A DNA stretch of 64,000 bases from Streptococcus vestibularis (GTDB lineage Bacteria; Bacillota; Bacilli; Lactobacillales; Streptococcaceae), in the NCBI GenBank assembly GCA_010604095.1, contig JAABLG010000008.1, forward strand, positions 1 to 64,000, given 5' to 3'. The translations under genes and the position numbers were made by a program. The notes beneath the pieces were generated by a model. The model did not search any database. It was given only the letters and a program-made list of their open reading frames with translations, and was not told the DNA's origin. Of this stretch, positions 48,631-56,858 are shown piece after piece (position 1 is the stretch's first letter; each line of letters begins with the position of its first letter).

Positions 48631-49923
48631 ATGACAAACTATTTGATCCGAAGTTTTCTCTGGTTTCGTGAGCGTGGTTTTGTTCAAATTACGCAGAAAA
48701 CTTTGGTTTCGCTTTTTCCCTTTTTCCTATTTTCGGGGATTATTCGGGTGATTTCACTATCTGTTTTTTCGGAGATGGGTTATATTAACCAACTTTTTTC
48801 AGTTTCTGATTGGCTGCCGGCCTTTAAAACTTCAGGTCAGGTGCTTATTAATCTTTCTAGTTTTCTAGGTGGATTAGCAGGTCCCTTATCGACTTATTTC
48901 GCTGGAAAATACACAGCTGGCCACTATGGTAGAAGTACTGGTACGGCTGGTGTGACTTCCCTTTTGGTCAGTTTGATTATAGGATCGCAAGAGTTACTAA
49001 TGTCTCCACTTAACGATGGCGATTTGACGCGTATCAATTTACCGGCTTCGATTAATATTATGCTGGCTATATTCGTGGGCTATCTGGTTGGTCAGATCTT
49101 CCGATTTTCAAGAGCCAGTGATGACCAAATTGTAGATAAGGACTATATTTATCAGCCTAAGACGGTTCGTCCTATTTTTTTGTCTTTAATTTTGGCAATT
49201 GGGCTTAATATTCTATTTGTTATTGGTGAACGGGAAAATATCTTTCAGTCTATTAGACAGTTTACATCGACCATTACCGTCACTGGTAATCATCTTTTCT
49301 CAACCTTTATGATGGGCCTTTTGAGTACTTTTTCTGCTTGGATTGGGAATAGTCAAGCCTTCGCTCTCAATTCTATAGCTGAAGATAGCTTTGCTTTGGA
49401 GAATCTGACTTATGCGGTTTCCCATCATACGACGACAGGGCTTCCCCATCTTTTTACTCTGACAAATCTTTATCACAGTTATGGTTTGGTTGCTGGCGTT
49501 GGATCAGTCTTGGCTCTCTTGGTAGCCCTTCTTTTAACCTCAACCAGTTATAAGGATAAGAAAGTCAGTCTTCTCAGCGTTTTCCCTAGTCTCTTTAATA
49601 ATGGTGCTCCCTTGATGGTGGGTGTACCAGTTTTGCTTAATCTGGTCTATCTTGTTCCCTTTCTGTTAGCACCAATGGTCAACATGGGAATAGCAGCAAT
49701 TGCTTTGGTGCTTCGTCTTATGCCGGCGGCAGTTTATCCTGTACCAGATGGTACCCCTAGCCTGCTCTATGCTTTCATTGGTACTGGTGGTAGCCTTCGT
49801 GCCTTGGCTGTTAGTCTGTTTTGTTTTGCAGTTGATGTCGCTATCTTTATTCCTTTCGTAAGACTTTCTAATAAGGTACAACACGGTTTAAAAGAGGAAG
49901 GAGAAACTAATGAAGCTCAATAA
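48631..49923 (+). CDS. PTS EIIC-type membrane protein, orphan
   Basis: A 430-residue membrane protein with about ten hydrophobic segments, of the cellobiose-type PTS EIIC fold (FPFFLFSGIIRV, LGGLAGPLSTYFAGKY, SHHTTTGLPHLFTLTN, MVGVPVLLNLVYLVPFLLAPM). No EIIA or EIIB lies nearby, so it either uses subunits encoded elsewhere or does something else. It overlaps the following DUF915 hydrolase by 14 nt, which suggests shared function. Confidence 0.75.
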   Translation: MTNYLIRSFLWFRERGFVQITQKTLVSLFPFFLFSGIIRVISLSVFSEMGYINQLFSVSDWLPAFKTSGQVLINLSSFLGGLAGPLSTYFAGKYTAGHYGRSTGTAGVTSLLVSLIIGSQELLMSPLNDGDLTRINLPASINIMLAIFVGYLVGQIFRFSRASDDQIVDKDYIYQPKTVRPIFLSLILAIGLNILFVIGERENIFQSIRQFTSTITVTGNHLFSTFMMGLLSTFSAWIGNSQAFALNSIAEDSFALENLTYAVSHHTTTGLPHLFTLTNLYHSYGLVAGVGSVLALLVALLLTSTSYKDKKVSLLSVFPSLFNNGAPLMVGVPVLLNLVYLVPFLLAPMVNMGIAAIALVLRLMPAAVYPVPDGTPSLLYAFIGTGGSLRALAVSLFCFAVDVAIFIPFVRLSNKVQHGLKEEGETNEAQ

Positions 49924-50773
49924 AAAAATGAAGTTGGTCTTTTTTTTGGTTGCTGTCTTTCTCATCGGCTTAGCGGTGCCTTCTTATAGCTGGACCAAAA
50001 AAAATGTCAAGGAAATTGAGACTTTCTACAACTCGAAATTGTCTCCTATTATCATGATTCCGGGGAGTTCCGCTACGGAAAATCGTTTTGATGGTCTGGT
50101 ACGTAAGCTAAATCAAGACCGTCGTGGGACTAAGCATAGCCTCCTCAAGGTCAAGGTTTGGAATAATGGGCGTATTACCTTTGAAGGAAAAATCAAGAAA
50201 AATGACAATGAACCTATTATTGTTGTCGGCTTTGAAAATAACAACGACGGCTACAGCAATATCAAAAAACAAGCCAAAATGATGAATCAGGCCTTTGAAG
50301 CCCTGCAAAATAAATATAATTTTAATAATTTCAAAGGCCTAGCACATTCAAATGGTGGTTTGATTTATACGGCCTTTATTGAAAATTATCTGGATGACTA
50401 TGACGTCAAGATTAATTCGCTGATGACCATCGGGACACCTTATAATTTCACTGAAACTAATATCAAAAATAAATCGGTCATGCTGGCGGATTTCATAGCG
50501 GCCAAGAAAAATATCCCATCAACCTTACATGTCTATTCGGTGGCAGGGACTATCACCTATGACTCGGACGAGTTGGTTCCTGATGCCAGTGTTTCAGCTG
50601 GGAAGTACATCTATCAGAATCAAGCAAAAAGCTATACTGAAATCACTGTTACGGGCGAAGATGCTCAGCACTCGGACTTACCAACCAATGATGAAGTTGT
50701 AGAACTTGTCAAACAACATATCGAAGGGCAAGGTGTCCGTAAGAAGCAAAAGACTAAGCTAGAGCCACAGTAA
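49910..50773 (+). CDS. DUF915 alpha/beta hydrolase, secreted or membrane-anchored
   Basis: 287 residues. One N-terminal hydrophobic segment (KLVFFLVAVFLIGLAVPS) serves as signal or anchor. The hydrolase domain begins with PIIMIPGSSATENRFDGLV and has the nucleophile serine in GLAHSNGGLIY; the family's acid and His follow (AQHSDLP near the C-terminus). It acts outside the membrane on an unknown ester or lipid. Coupled to the PTS-like gene by overlap. Confidence 0.82.
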   Translation: MKLNKKMKLVFFLVAVFLIGLAVPSYSWTKKNVKEIETFYNSKLSPIIMIPGSSATENRFDGLVRKLNQDRRGTKHSLLKVKVWNNGRITFEGKIKKNDNEPIIVVGFENNNDGYSNIKKQAKMMNQAFEALQNKYNFNNFKGLAHSNGGLIYTAFIENYLDDYDVKINSLMTIGTPYNFTETNIKNKSVMLADFIAAKKNIPSTLHVYSVAGTITYDSDELVPDASVSAGKYIYQNQAKSYTEITVTGEDAQHSDLPTNDEVVELVKQHIEGQGVRKKQKTKLEPQ

Positions 50774-50872
50774 GCTAGTATAGGATGGATTGGTCCATTT
50801 TTATAAGTCACAATCAGATAGAGTCTATGATGGCTCTATCTTTTTTAGTCCTAAGATTGATTCAATAAGTTG

Positions 50873-50911
50873 TTGTAACTTATTGATTTACAACTTTCTT
50901 TTTGTTATAAT
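50873..50911 (+). promoter_or_regulatory. rrf2 promoter with 21-bp operator, site 1
   Basis: Operator TTGTAAC-N7-TTTACAA at 50873-50893 overlaps the -35 (TTGATT, 50883-50888). The -10 TATAAT is at 50906-50911. Same 7-7-7 layout as at 51457 and 52446. Confidence 0.75.
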
Positions 50912-50948
50912 CAAGTAAAATAACAAAGAAGAATGAGAGGTCCCTGAT

Positions 50949-51398
50949 ATGCAAATACCAAGTCGCTTTACCATTGCTGTCCATATTTTGACCCTTATAG
51001 CACAAAATAAGGGAAATGAAACTAAGCTAACCAGTGATTTAATGGCAAGTAGTGTAGGTGTCAATCCAGTTATTATCCGCAAAACCTTATCGCAACTTAA
51101 GAAAGCAGACTTGATTTCAGTTCAAAGAGGCACAGGTGGGGCCACACTAGTCAAATCACCAGACGAGATTAACCTTCTACAGGTTTACCGTGCTGTTGAT
51201 AGTATCGGACCAAGCGGTCAGCTTTTTAGCTTCCATGACCATCCAAATCCAGCCTGTCCTGTAGGACGTAATATTCATGGCATTTTGGACCAGAGTCTAG
51301 AAGACGTTCAAATGGCAATGGAAAAAGAACTGAAAAAGAAAACCCTAGCTGGTATTTTAGAGGATGCCAAGACTCATTGGAAGGAAGCAGGGGATTGA
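50949..51398 (+). CDS. Rrf2-family transcription regulator
   Basis: 149 residues: an N-terminal winged helix (SRFTIAVHILTLIAQNKGNE, SVGVNPVIIRKTLSQLKKA) and a sensor part with HPNPACPVGRNIHG. It has one conserved Cys and lacks the three cysteines of Fe-S types. This is the redox/electrophile-sensing subgroup (HypR/YwnA-like). It most likely represses itself and the VOC and nitroreductase genes that follow, since all three carry the same dyad. Confidence 0.88.
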   Translation: MQIPSRFTIAVHILTLIAQNKGNETKLTSDLMASSVGVNPVIIRKTLSQLKKADLISVQRGTGGATLVKSPDEINLLQVYRAVDSIGPSGQLFSFHDHPNPACPVGRNIHGILDQSLEDVQMAMEKELKKKTLAGILEDAKTHWKEAGD

Positions 51399-51417
51399 TT
51401 TTAAACATGAGACTCCA

Positions 51418-51447
51418 AGAAATCGAAAGTTATTCGGTTTCTTTTTT
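51418..51447 (+). terminator. terminator after rrf2
   Basis: GAAATCGAA / TTCGGTTTC stem (one G-T pair) and six T. Confidence 0.65.
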
Positions 51448-51456
51448 ATTTCCGAG

Positions 51457-51493
51457 ATGTAATAATTGACATTACAATAAAACTAAGTATAAT
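51457..51493 (+). promoter_or_regulatory. VOC gene promoter with 21-bp operator, site 2
   Basis: ATGTAAT-N7-ATTACAA at 51457-51477 covers the -35 TTGACA (51466-51471). -10 TATAAT at 51488-51493. Confidence 0.78.
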
Positions 51494-51531
51494 AATGTCA
51501 TAGGAATGATTACAACACAGGAGAAAATCAT

Positions 51532-52392
51532 ATGACATACGACTACAATAGCAAGATTTACCTGGCAGAAGCAGTGCTAAATGTTAAGGATTTGACACGT
51601 CAGACGGCCTTTTATACACAGATTATAGGACTTGAGATTTTATCCCAAACGAAAACAGAAGTTATTTTGGGTGCTGGAAACAAGCCTCTAGTTCACTTAA
51701 TCCAAACCAATCGTGAAGAAGCGGTCAAGTCAAGTTATGGACTTTACCATATGGCGATTCTGTTGCCATCTCGTGAGGATCTGGCAGATATTTTCAAACA
51801 TATTGCTGAGCTGGACTATCCATTTGTCGGTGCAGCTGACCACGGTTATAGTGAAGCCCTTTATTTGGAAGACCTTGAAGGCAATGGTATTGAGCTCTAT
51901 AGAGACAAGCCTGTTGCTGAATGGGATATTCGATAGGATGGTCGCATCGTTGGTGTAACAGAAGAACTATCAGCTCAAGAAATTTACGAGATGGGACGCA
52001 AGGTTGAGCCTTTTGTGATAGCTAAGGATACTCGCATGGGGCATATTCATTTATCAGTCAAAGATAGTCAGCTAGCAACGGCTTTCTATCAGGATGTTTT
52101 GGAGCTGGCAGATAAGTTTACCATTTCAAGTGCCAGTAGGATTGCTTCAGGTGATTACCATCACCACTTGGCTGTCAATGAATGGGGTGGGAAAAATTTA
52201 GCCAAACGTGACAAAGATATGCCTGGACTTGCCTACTATGTCGTGGAAGTAGCAAACAAGGAAGATTTGATTGCCATTGCAGAACGTGCTAAGAATCGTG
52301 GAGCAGAGGTCAAATGGTTATCTTCTAATGCGTTAATCTTCGAGGATAATGATGGTATTTTGACATGGGTAAGAAAAAATATTAATAATTAG
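51532..52392 (+). pseudogene. tandem VOC-domain (CatE-like) dioxygenase/glyoxalase gene split by TAG
   Basis: One frame of 286 codons with TAG at 51934-51936 in the middle. The first half (MTYDYNSKIYLAEAVLNVKDL, YHMAILLPSRED, GVELYRD-like GIELYRDK) and the second half (MGHIHLSVKDSQLATAFYQDVL, HHLAVNEWGGKN, YYVVEVANKEDL) are two VOC domains of the ring-cleavage/glyoxalase type with metal His and Glu residues. The sequence right after the stop (DGRIVGVTEELSAQEIY) is the normal linker. It may be a fresh nonsense mutation. The second half could restart at ATG 51991, but no strong ribosome site is seen. Confidence 0.8.
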
Positions 52393-52445
52393 TGATTTTT
52401 GAGTCGTAACTGTTGAAATTACATTTGGAAGGTCTATAATGGTTA

Positions 52446-52466
52446 TTGTAATTAAAGTTATTACAA
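52446..52466. promoter_or_regulatory. 21-bp operator, site 3, before the nitroreductase
   Basis: TTGTAAT-N7-ATTACAA, a perfect 7-bp dyad, just downstream of a -10 TATAAT (52435-52440) with -35 TTGAAA (52413-52418). Confidence 0.78.
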
Positions 52467-52521
52467 ATAAACTTAACAATTTTAACAATTAACATTCATC
52501 ACAAAGAAAGAGGGAATAACT

Positions 52522-53124
52522 ATGACCTACTTTACAGACTTACAAACAAAACGCCGTTCTATCTACGCATTAGGAAAAGACCTTGAGCTCTCTAACCAAG
52601 AATTGATTGAAACCATTCAAGGAGCTGTCCTTAACACACCAACAGCTTTTAACTCACAAACATCACGTGTGGTGATCTTGCTGGATGAAGAATCAGATGC
52701 TTTCTGGAATGAAATCGCTTATTCAGAGCTTGAAGAAGTAACGCCAGCAGAAGCTTTTGAGGCAACAAAAGAACGTTTGGCAGGTTTTGCTCAAGCTAAG
52801 GGAACAATCCTCTTTTATGAAGATCAAGATGTAGTGAAAGGCCTTCAAGAGCAATTCCCAGTTTACGCTGAAAACTTCCCAATTTGGTCAGAGCAAGGTC
52901 ACGGAATCACCCTTTATGCGACGTGGTTGGCTTTGGCTGAGAAGAATATCGGCATGAACGTGCAACATTACAACCCACTTGTTGATGCTCAATTAGCTGA
53001 AAAATACGACATTCCAGCTAACTGGAAACTCCGTGCTCAAGCGCCATTTGGTCAAATCGTTGCACCAGCAGGAGATAAAGACATCCAAACAGAAGGTCGT
53101 TTCAAAGTTTTTGGCGACAAATAA
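52522..53124 (+). CDS. nitroreductase-family protein (Frm2/HbN1-like)
   Basis: 200 residues: TKRRSIYALGKDLELSNQELIETIQGAV, NTPTAFNSQTSRVVIL, then AQAPFGQIVAPAGDKDIQ. This is the FMN-dependent subgroup with fatty-acid/nitro-stress proteins. With an upstream Rrf2-type operator, it probably belongs to a small quinone or electrophile detoxification regulon with the VOC gene. Confidence 0.88.
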   Translation: MTYFTDLQTKRRSIYALGKDLELSNQELIETIQGAVLNTPTAFNSQTSRVVILLDEESDAFWNEIAYSELEEVTPAEAFEATKERLAGFAQAKGTILFYEDQDVVKGLQEQFPVYAENFPIWSEQGHGITLYATWLALAEKNIGMNVQHYNPLVDAQLAEKYDIPANWKLRAQAPFGQIVAPAGDKDIQTEGRFKVFGDK

Positions 53125-53489
53125 TCACTTTAATTTAGTCAGTCAGCTTGGTAGTAGGCTAGATACTGACTGAACAAAATCATAATGATAAGACAAAAAA
53201 TTAGCAAGATTGAGAAATCTTGTTATTTTTTTATCTTAAAAATAGTAATACCCAAGGAAAGTTATAGCTTGAATTTTAAAACTTCCCTTAGGTGATAGCA
53301 AATGTCAGCGGCCTTCTAAGAAGTTCTATGAGTAAAGTTTGAATCCTCGATTTTAAATTTTTAGGCTCGGGCTAAGACAATTTTCCCAATTTCCGAGTAT
53401 CTGAAACTATTTGGTTTCGGGCGCTTGCGTAAGGGCATCTTGCATATCAATTTTTCCAAGTCATTTTTTTGAAGGAGAAGTGATATAAG

Positions 53490-53579
53490 ATGTTAGAAAA
53501 GTTGTGTTATTTATATCATATTTCCAATGATTTTGACAATATCCTTTTTATTTTTGACAAAGATACTTGTCAAAAATAA
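53490..53579 (+). CDS. 29-codon frame with strong ribosome site
   Basis: GAAGGAGAAG precedes the ATG. The product starts MLEKLCYLYHISNDFDNILF and ends DTCQK. It overlaps the downstream operator, so it may be fortuitous. No family known. Confidence 0.2.
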   Translation: MLEKLCYLYHISNDFDNILFIFDKDTCQK

Positions 53580-53606
53580 AAAGAAGCGTTACAATAGTTT
53601 TAGACG
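53553..53606 (+). promoter_or_regulatory. promoter with 10-bp dyad, XRE cluster
   Basis: Dyad TTTTTGACAA / TTGTCAAAAA (6-bp centre). The second arm supplies the -35 TTGTCA, and TACAAT follows after 17 bp. A likely autoregulation site for the XRE protein. Confidence 0.65.
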
Positions 53607-53626
53607 AAAGAAGGAGAGGTATTCTT

Positions 53627-53938
53627 ATGGGAGCCATATGGATTCTTTTTATCCCTTTTATAGTTATATTTTATGCAAGCTCAGAAAAGAAGATAAAAGG
53701 ATTGAACAGACGTATCAAAGGGTTGGAAAAACAATTGAAAGGAAATAAAGAAATGTCTCGACTTTTAGAAGAATTGAAAGGGCAAACGGTCAGTGTTAGA
53801 CTAAATGGTTTTGGAAGTAATTGGAAAATTGTTGATTTTGATGAAGATTGGGTCAAATTAAGCCGTGTGATTAAGCAACATAGAGTGACAAAATTAGTTC
53901 GTATTGAAGATGTTGAATTAATTCAACAATTGAGGTAG
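53627..53938 (+). CDS. small membrane protein with coiled coil
   Basis: 103 residues: one N-terminal transmembrane helix (WILFIPFIVIFYAS), a basic coiled coil (KKIKGLNRRIKGLEKQLKG), then a small beta-rich domain (VSVRLNGFGSNWKIVDFDEDWVKLS), the layout of DUF-type partners of small XRE regulators. The ATG at 53627 follows AAGGAGAGG. The next gene starts 5 bp downstream. Confidence 0.7.
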   Translation: MGAIWILFIPFIVIFYASSEKKIKGLNRRIKGLEKQLKGNKEMSRLLEELKGQTVSVRLNGFGSNWKIVDFDEDWVKLSRVIKQHRVTKLVRIEDVELIQQLR

Positions 53939-53943
53939 CCATA

Positions 53944-54153
53944 ATGATCTTAAAAAATCGACTGAAAGAGCTGAGGGCGCGTGATGGGCTCAACCAATCT
54001 GAGCTAGCCAAGTTAGCAGGGGTCTCACGTCAGTCCATCAGTCTCTTGGAGCGAGGGGAATATACCCCTTCTGTAATTATTGCCATCACCATCGCCCAGG
54101 TTTTCAAAGAGCCTGTGGAAAATGTTTTTAGTCTAGTAGAGGAAGAGGAATAA
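53944..54153 (+). CDS. XRE-family small regulator
   Basis: 69 residues, almost only a Cro/CI HTH: LKELRARDGLNQSELAKLAGVSRQSISLLERGEYTPS, then AITIAQVFKEPVENVF. This type usually controls its own operon of membrane proteins in Firmicutes. A likely binding site is the dyad at 53553. Confidence 0.9.
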   Translation: MILKNRLKELRARDGLNQSELAKLAGVSRQSISLLERGEYTPSVIIAITIAQVFKEPVENVFSLVEEEE

Positions 54154-54155
54154 TT

Positions 54156-54953
54156 ATGAAAAAGCAACAACAAGAACGATCTCCACGTTACCGTTTTTGG
54201 AGAAATATAGGGATCATTACAGTTTCTGGTTTGATCGGAGGAGTCATCGGAGTTTTGACAGGCATGTTTGGATCAGAAAAGCCACTTGAAATCCAAACCT
54301 TCTTTAGTAAAGAAGTACTCTTTTTGGACTCAGCAGTTTTATTTCTGATCCTATTTATACTCACGATGGCCTTGTTGATTCACGCGAGAAAAGTCCATCA
54401 AAAAATGCTCCAAATAGATAACGAAGATGAGGCCTATCACTATGACATTCAAAAGAATAAACTGTATGGTTTAGCGACCATTTTTAAAGGCATCATGATC
54501 TTGTCATACTTTTTAGTCATCATCTTTTATTGTCAATTGATGTCTATGGATAGACCTGGCACAGGGAACTTGGCTTTTATCTTTGGAGACTTTACCATGC
54601 TCTATCTTTTTCTTGCTTTGATTGTCCTATTTTTCCTAGTGGATTCCTTCTATCGAAAGACCTTTCATCAGCTTTATGGAAAACCGATTCCCCGCAATGC
54701 CAATGCCAAGGAAGTGCGTAAATTCATGATGAGTATGATGGATGAAGCAGAAAAGCAGATTAGCTACGAGGAAAATTTCGAAGTGATTGTCAAGTTAAGC
54801 AATTATATCTTGCCGAGCCTTCTCCTTGGTCTCTTAATTATTGGAATTGCCTTCCAGACGGATATCCTTTTAGCTTTGATTGTTGTATCCATCATCTATA
54901 TTTATATCCTTATTTCACAATACAAGATTACCAAACGTTATTATAAAGAGTAA
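54156..54953 (+). CDS. DUF3169 family membrane protein
   Basis: 265 residues with about six hydrophobic segments (IITVSGLIGGVIGVLTGMF, LFLILFILTMALLIHA, then two in the middle and two at the end). DUF3169 proteins often occur with XRE regulators and an ABC transporter; here the ABC gene that follows is decayed. Starts 2 bp after the XRE gene. Confidence 0.78.
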   Translation: MKKQQQERSPRYRFWRNIGIITVSGLIGGVIGVLTGMFGSEKPLEIQTFFSKEVLFLDSAVLFLILFILTMALLIHARKVHQKMLQIDNEDEAYHYDIQKNKLYGLATIFKGIMILSYFLVIIFYCQLMSMDRPGTGNLAFIFGDFTMLYLFLALIVLFFLVDSFYRKTFHQLYGKPIPRNANAKEVRKFMMSMMDEAEKQISYEENFEVIVKLSNYILPSLLLGLLIIGIAFQTDILLALIVVSIIYIYILISQYKITKRYYKE

Positions 54954-54964
54954 AGGAGTCATCC

Positions 54965-55070
54965 ATATTAGAAATCTGTAAAAGCTTTTGGAAGTGATAG
55001 AGAGCCCTTCTTATTGAAAATCTTATCTTCCATTACCATCAATGGGTGTACTATCGGTCTTGAATCTTAG
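54965..55070 (+). pseudogene. decayed ABC transporter ATPase start
   Basis: After AAGGAG the expected ATG reads ATA, followed by LEI-like codons. With one extra T in AGCTTTTGG removed, the sequence reads KSFGSDREPFLLK and then ITINGCTIGLES before TAG. This matches the N-terminus of ABC ATPases up to just before the Walker A site. It carries a start mutation, a frameshift and a truncation. Confidence 0.5.
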
Positions 55071-55118
55071 GGATTATGGGAGATTATCAAACTTTCCCTT
55101 AGCTTTCGTTTATTATCT

Positions 55119-55149
55119 AAGCCCTCAGTTGATGCTGAGGGGCTTTTAT
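55119..55149 (+). terminator. terminator of the XRE cluster
   Basis: AAGCCCTCAG / CTGAGGGGCTT (one bulge) with TTTT. Confidence 0.7.
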
Positions 55150-55209
55150 TTCTCAATTGATTTTTGAAATCCTTTTCACTACAATAGAGATACAGAAAAG
55201 GAGACAGAG

Positions 55210-56133
55210 ATGAAGTATATTGATTTTGCTGAAAATGAGCGTTTATCAACCATTGTCCTTGGGATGATGCGGATTAGTCAGATGAGTGAAGATGAGGTGG
55301 AGGCCTTGGTGGAGGCGGCCTTGTCGATTGGCATTAACACCTTTGATCTGGCAGATATCTATGGCGATGGCCAGTGTGAGGTCCTGCTGGGGAAGGTTCT
55401 CAAGCGTCGTCCGGATCTACGGGACCAGATGTGGATCCAGTCCAAGTGTGGGATTCGCAAAGATGGCTTTACCTATTTTGATTTTTCGAAGGACTATATT
55501 TTGGACTCTGTCGATGGCATCCTCGAGCGCCTCCAGATCGAGCGTATAGATAGTCTCCTCCTTCACCGACCGGATGCCCTCATGGAGCCTGAAGAAGTGG
55601 CGGAAGCTTTTGATCACTTGGAGCAAGCGGGCAAGGTCCGTCATTTTGGGGTGTCCAATCAAAATCCTATGATGATGGAATTGCTCAAAACAGCTGTCAA
55701 ACAACCTCTTAAGGTCAACCAGCTGCAGTTGAGTGCCGCCTTTACGCCTAGCTTTGAAGCCGGTTTTCATGTCAACATGGAAGGGCCAAAAGCAGCTGTG
55801 CGAGATGGCAGTGTCTTTGAGTATTGTCGCTTAACCGATACGGTGATTCAAGCCTGGTCTGTCCTCCAGCATGGCTTTTTCAAGGGAAATTTTGTCGGCA
55901 AGGAAGAGTTTGCGGCCCTCAATCATGTTCTCAATGACTTGGCGAAGAAATACCAGGTCACTCCGACAGCTATCGCCCTTGCTTGGGTCCTCCGCTATCC
56001 GGGTAAGATGCAGGCTGTCGTCGGAACGACCAACCCCCAGCATGTCCTTGAAGCAGGGAAAGCAGCAGCAGTGACCCTAACGCGCAAGGAATGGTACCAA
56101 ATCTACCTTGCTGCAGGTAATGATTTGCCTTAG
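55210..56133 (+). CDS. aldo/keto reductase (YdhF-type)
   Basis: A 307-residue NADPH-dependent oxidoreductase: LGMMRISQM, GINTFDLADIYGDGQCE (catalytic Asp and Tyr), IQSKCGI (Lys), IDSLLLHRPD and GVSNQNP. It resembles E. coli YdhF and Bacillus YcsN. The gene is visibly GC-richer than its neighbours (many GGC, GTC, CTC and CGG codons), so it may have come from another Streptococcus. Single gene, ribosome site AAAAGGAG. Confidence 0.88.
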   Translation: MKYIDFAENERLSTIVLGMMRISQMSEDEVEALVEAALSIGINTFDLADIYGDGQCEVLLGKVLKRRPDLRDQMWIQSKCGIRKDGFTYFDFSKDYILDSVDGILERLQIERIDSLLLHRPDALMEPEEVAEAFDHLEQAGKVRHFGVSNQNPMMMELLKTAVKQPLKVNQLQLSAAFTPSFEAGFHVNMEGPKAAVRDGSVFEYCRLTDTVIQAWSVLQHGFFKGNFVGKEEFAALNHVLNDLAKKYQVTPTAIALAWVLRYPGKMQAVVGTTNPQHVLEAGKAAAVTLTRKEWYQIYLAAGNDLP

Positions 56134-56186
56134 AATAGTTGTTATTAGACCAGACTTCACTTGTATCAGTGGGCTGGTCTTTTGTT

Positions 56187-56270
56187 TTATACTTTACGAT
56201 TTTTTCTTGACAAGTCTTACTTTGTTATGTTATTCTTTATGCAACGTATGTTGCGTAACAACTGTTGCGC
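56187..56270 (+). promoter_or_regulatory. tetR promoter and palindromic operator
   Basis: TTGACA upstream of a TTATTC box (17 bp). The perfect palindrome GCAACGTATGTTGC (56241-56254) and a further GTAACAACTGTTGCGC follow directly. A classical TetR autorepression site. Confidence 0.65.
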
Positions 56271-56282
56271 GAAAGGAGTCTT

Positions 56283-56858
56283 ATGCCACCAAAGGTTAAA
56301 TTTAGTAAAGAGACTATGATTGGGACGGCTTTACAATTGGTGAGAGAAGAGGGTCTGGCTAGTTTGACGGCTCGAGCATTAGCAGAGAAACTGGGAGCCA
56401 CGCCAAGGGTCATTTTTGGGCAATTTGCAAATATGGCTGAGTTACAAGCAGAGGTTATTGTTGCTTCGGAAATGGTAGTGGTGGAGTATATACGAAAGGC
56501 TTTAGAAGATGAGAAGCCCTTCCGTTCTGTCGGGATTGCTTATATCCTGTTCGCCTCAAAAGAGCCCCAACTCTTTCAGTTGCTTTTCCAAAATCCTAGC
56601 AAAGATCCGATTCGTCGCTTTCAAGATTTTCTTCCCATGAAGGATCATAGCTACCAATTGGTTCTGGAATCGATTGTCGCAGACTATCCGTTGACGTTAG
56701 AGGAGGCTAGTCGCTTGTACCAGCATCTATTCATCTACTCACACGGGATGGCCTCTATGGTTGCTTCTGGTATTTATCAGTTCAGCATGGAAGAAGTGAC
56801 TGGTTTATTGACAGAAGTTTGTCAATCTCTCATCAAAGAAATGGTAGGAAAGAAATGA
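56283..56858 (+). CDS. TetR-family regulator
   Basis: 191 residues. The N-terminal HTH (KETMIGTALQLVREEGLASLTARALAEKLGATPRVIFGQF) binds DNA; the remainder is a ligand domain. The ATG at 56283 has AAAGGAG upstream. It overlaps the ABC gene (ATGA), so it is the first gene of the efflux operon and is likely to sense the transported compound. Confidence 0.88.
   Translation: MPPKVKFSKETMIGTALQLVREEGLASLTARALAEKLGATPRVIFGQFANMAELQAEVIVASEMVVVEYIRKALEDEKPFRSVGIAYILFASKEPQLFQLLFQNPSKDPIRRFQDFLPMKDHSYQLVLESIVADYPLTLEEASRLYQHLFIYSHGMASMVASGIYQFSMEEVTGLLTEVCQSLIKEMVGKK

Larger units (their letters stand above)
53125..53626. other. 502-bp region between the nitroreductase and the XRE cluster
   Basis: Has the arms TCAGTCAG/CTGACTGA (53139-53146, 53166-53173), a terminator hairpin CAAGAT..ATCTTG with T run (53203-53232), a GC-richer unassigned stretch (53360-53450), a 29-codon frame with a good ribosome site at 53490, and the promoter of the cluster. 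Confidence 0.55.

Noticed and set aside
44320..51936. Programmed amber read-through or pyrrolysine use
   Set aside because: No pyl genes, no downstream insertion element, and no other sign of recoding is visible. Nonsense mutation or sequence error is simpler, so it is kept only as a low-priority check.
53360..53450. Possible remnant gene in a GC-richer stretch
   Set aside because: No frame longer than a few codons with recognisable content; not enough to call a pseudogene.
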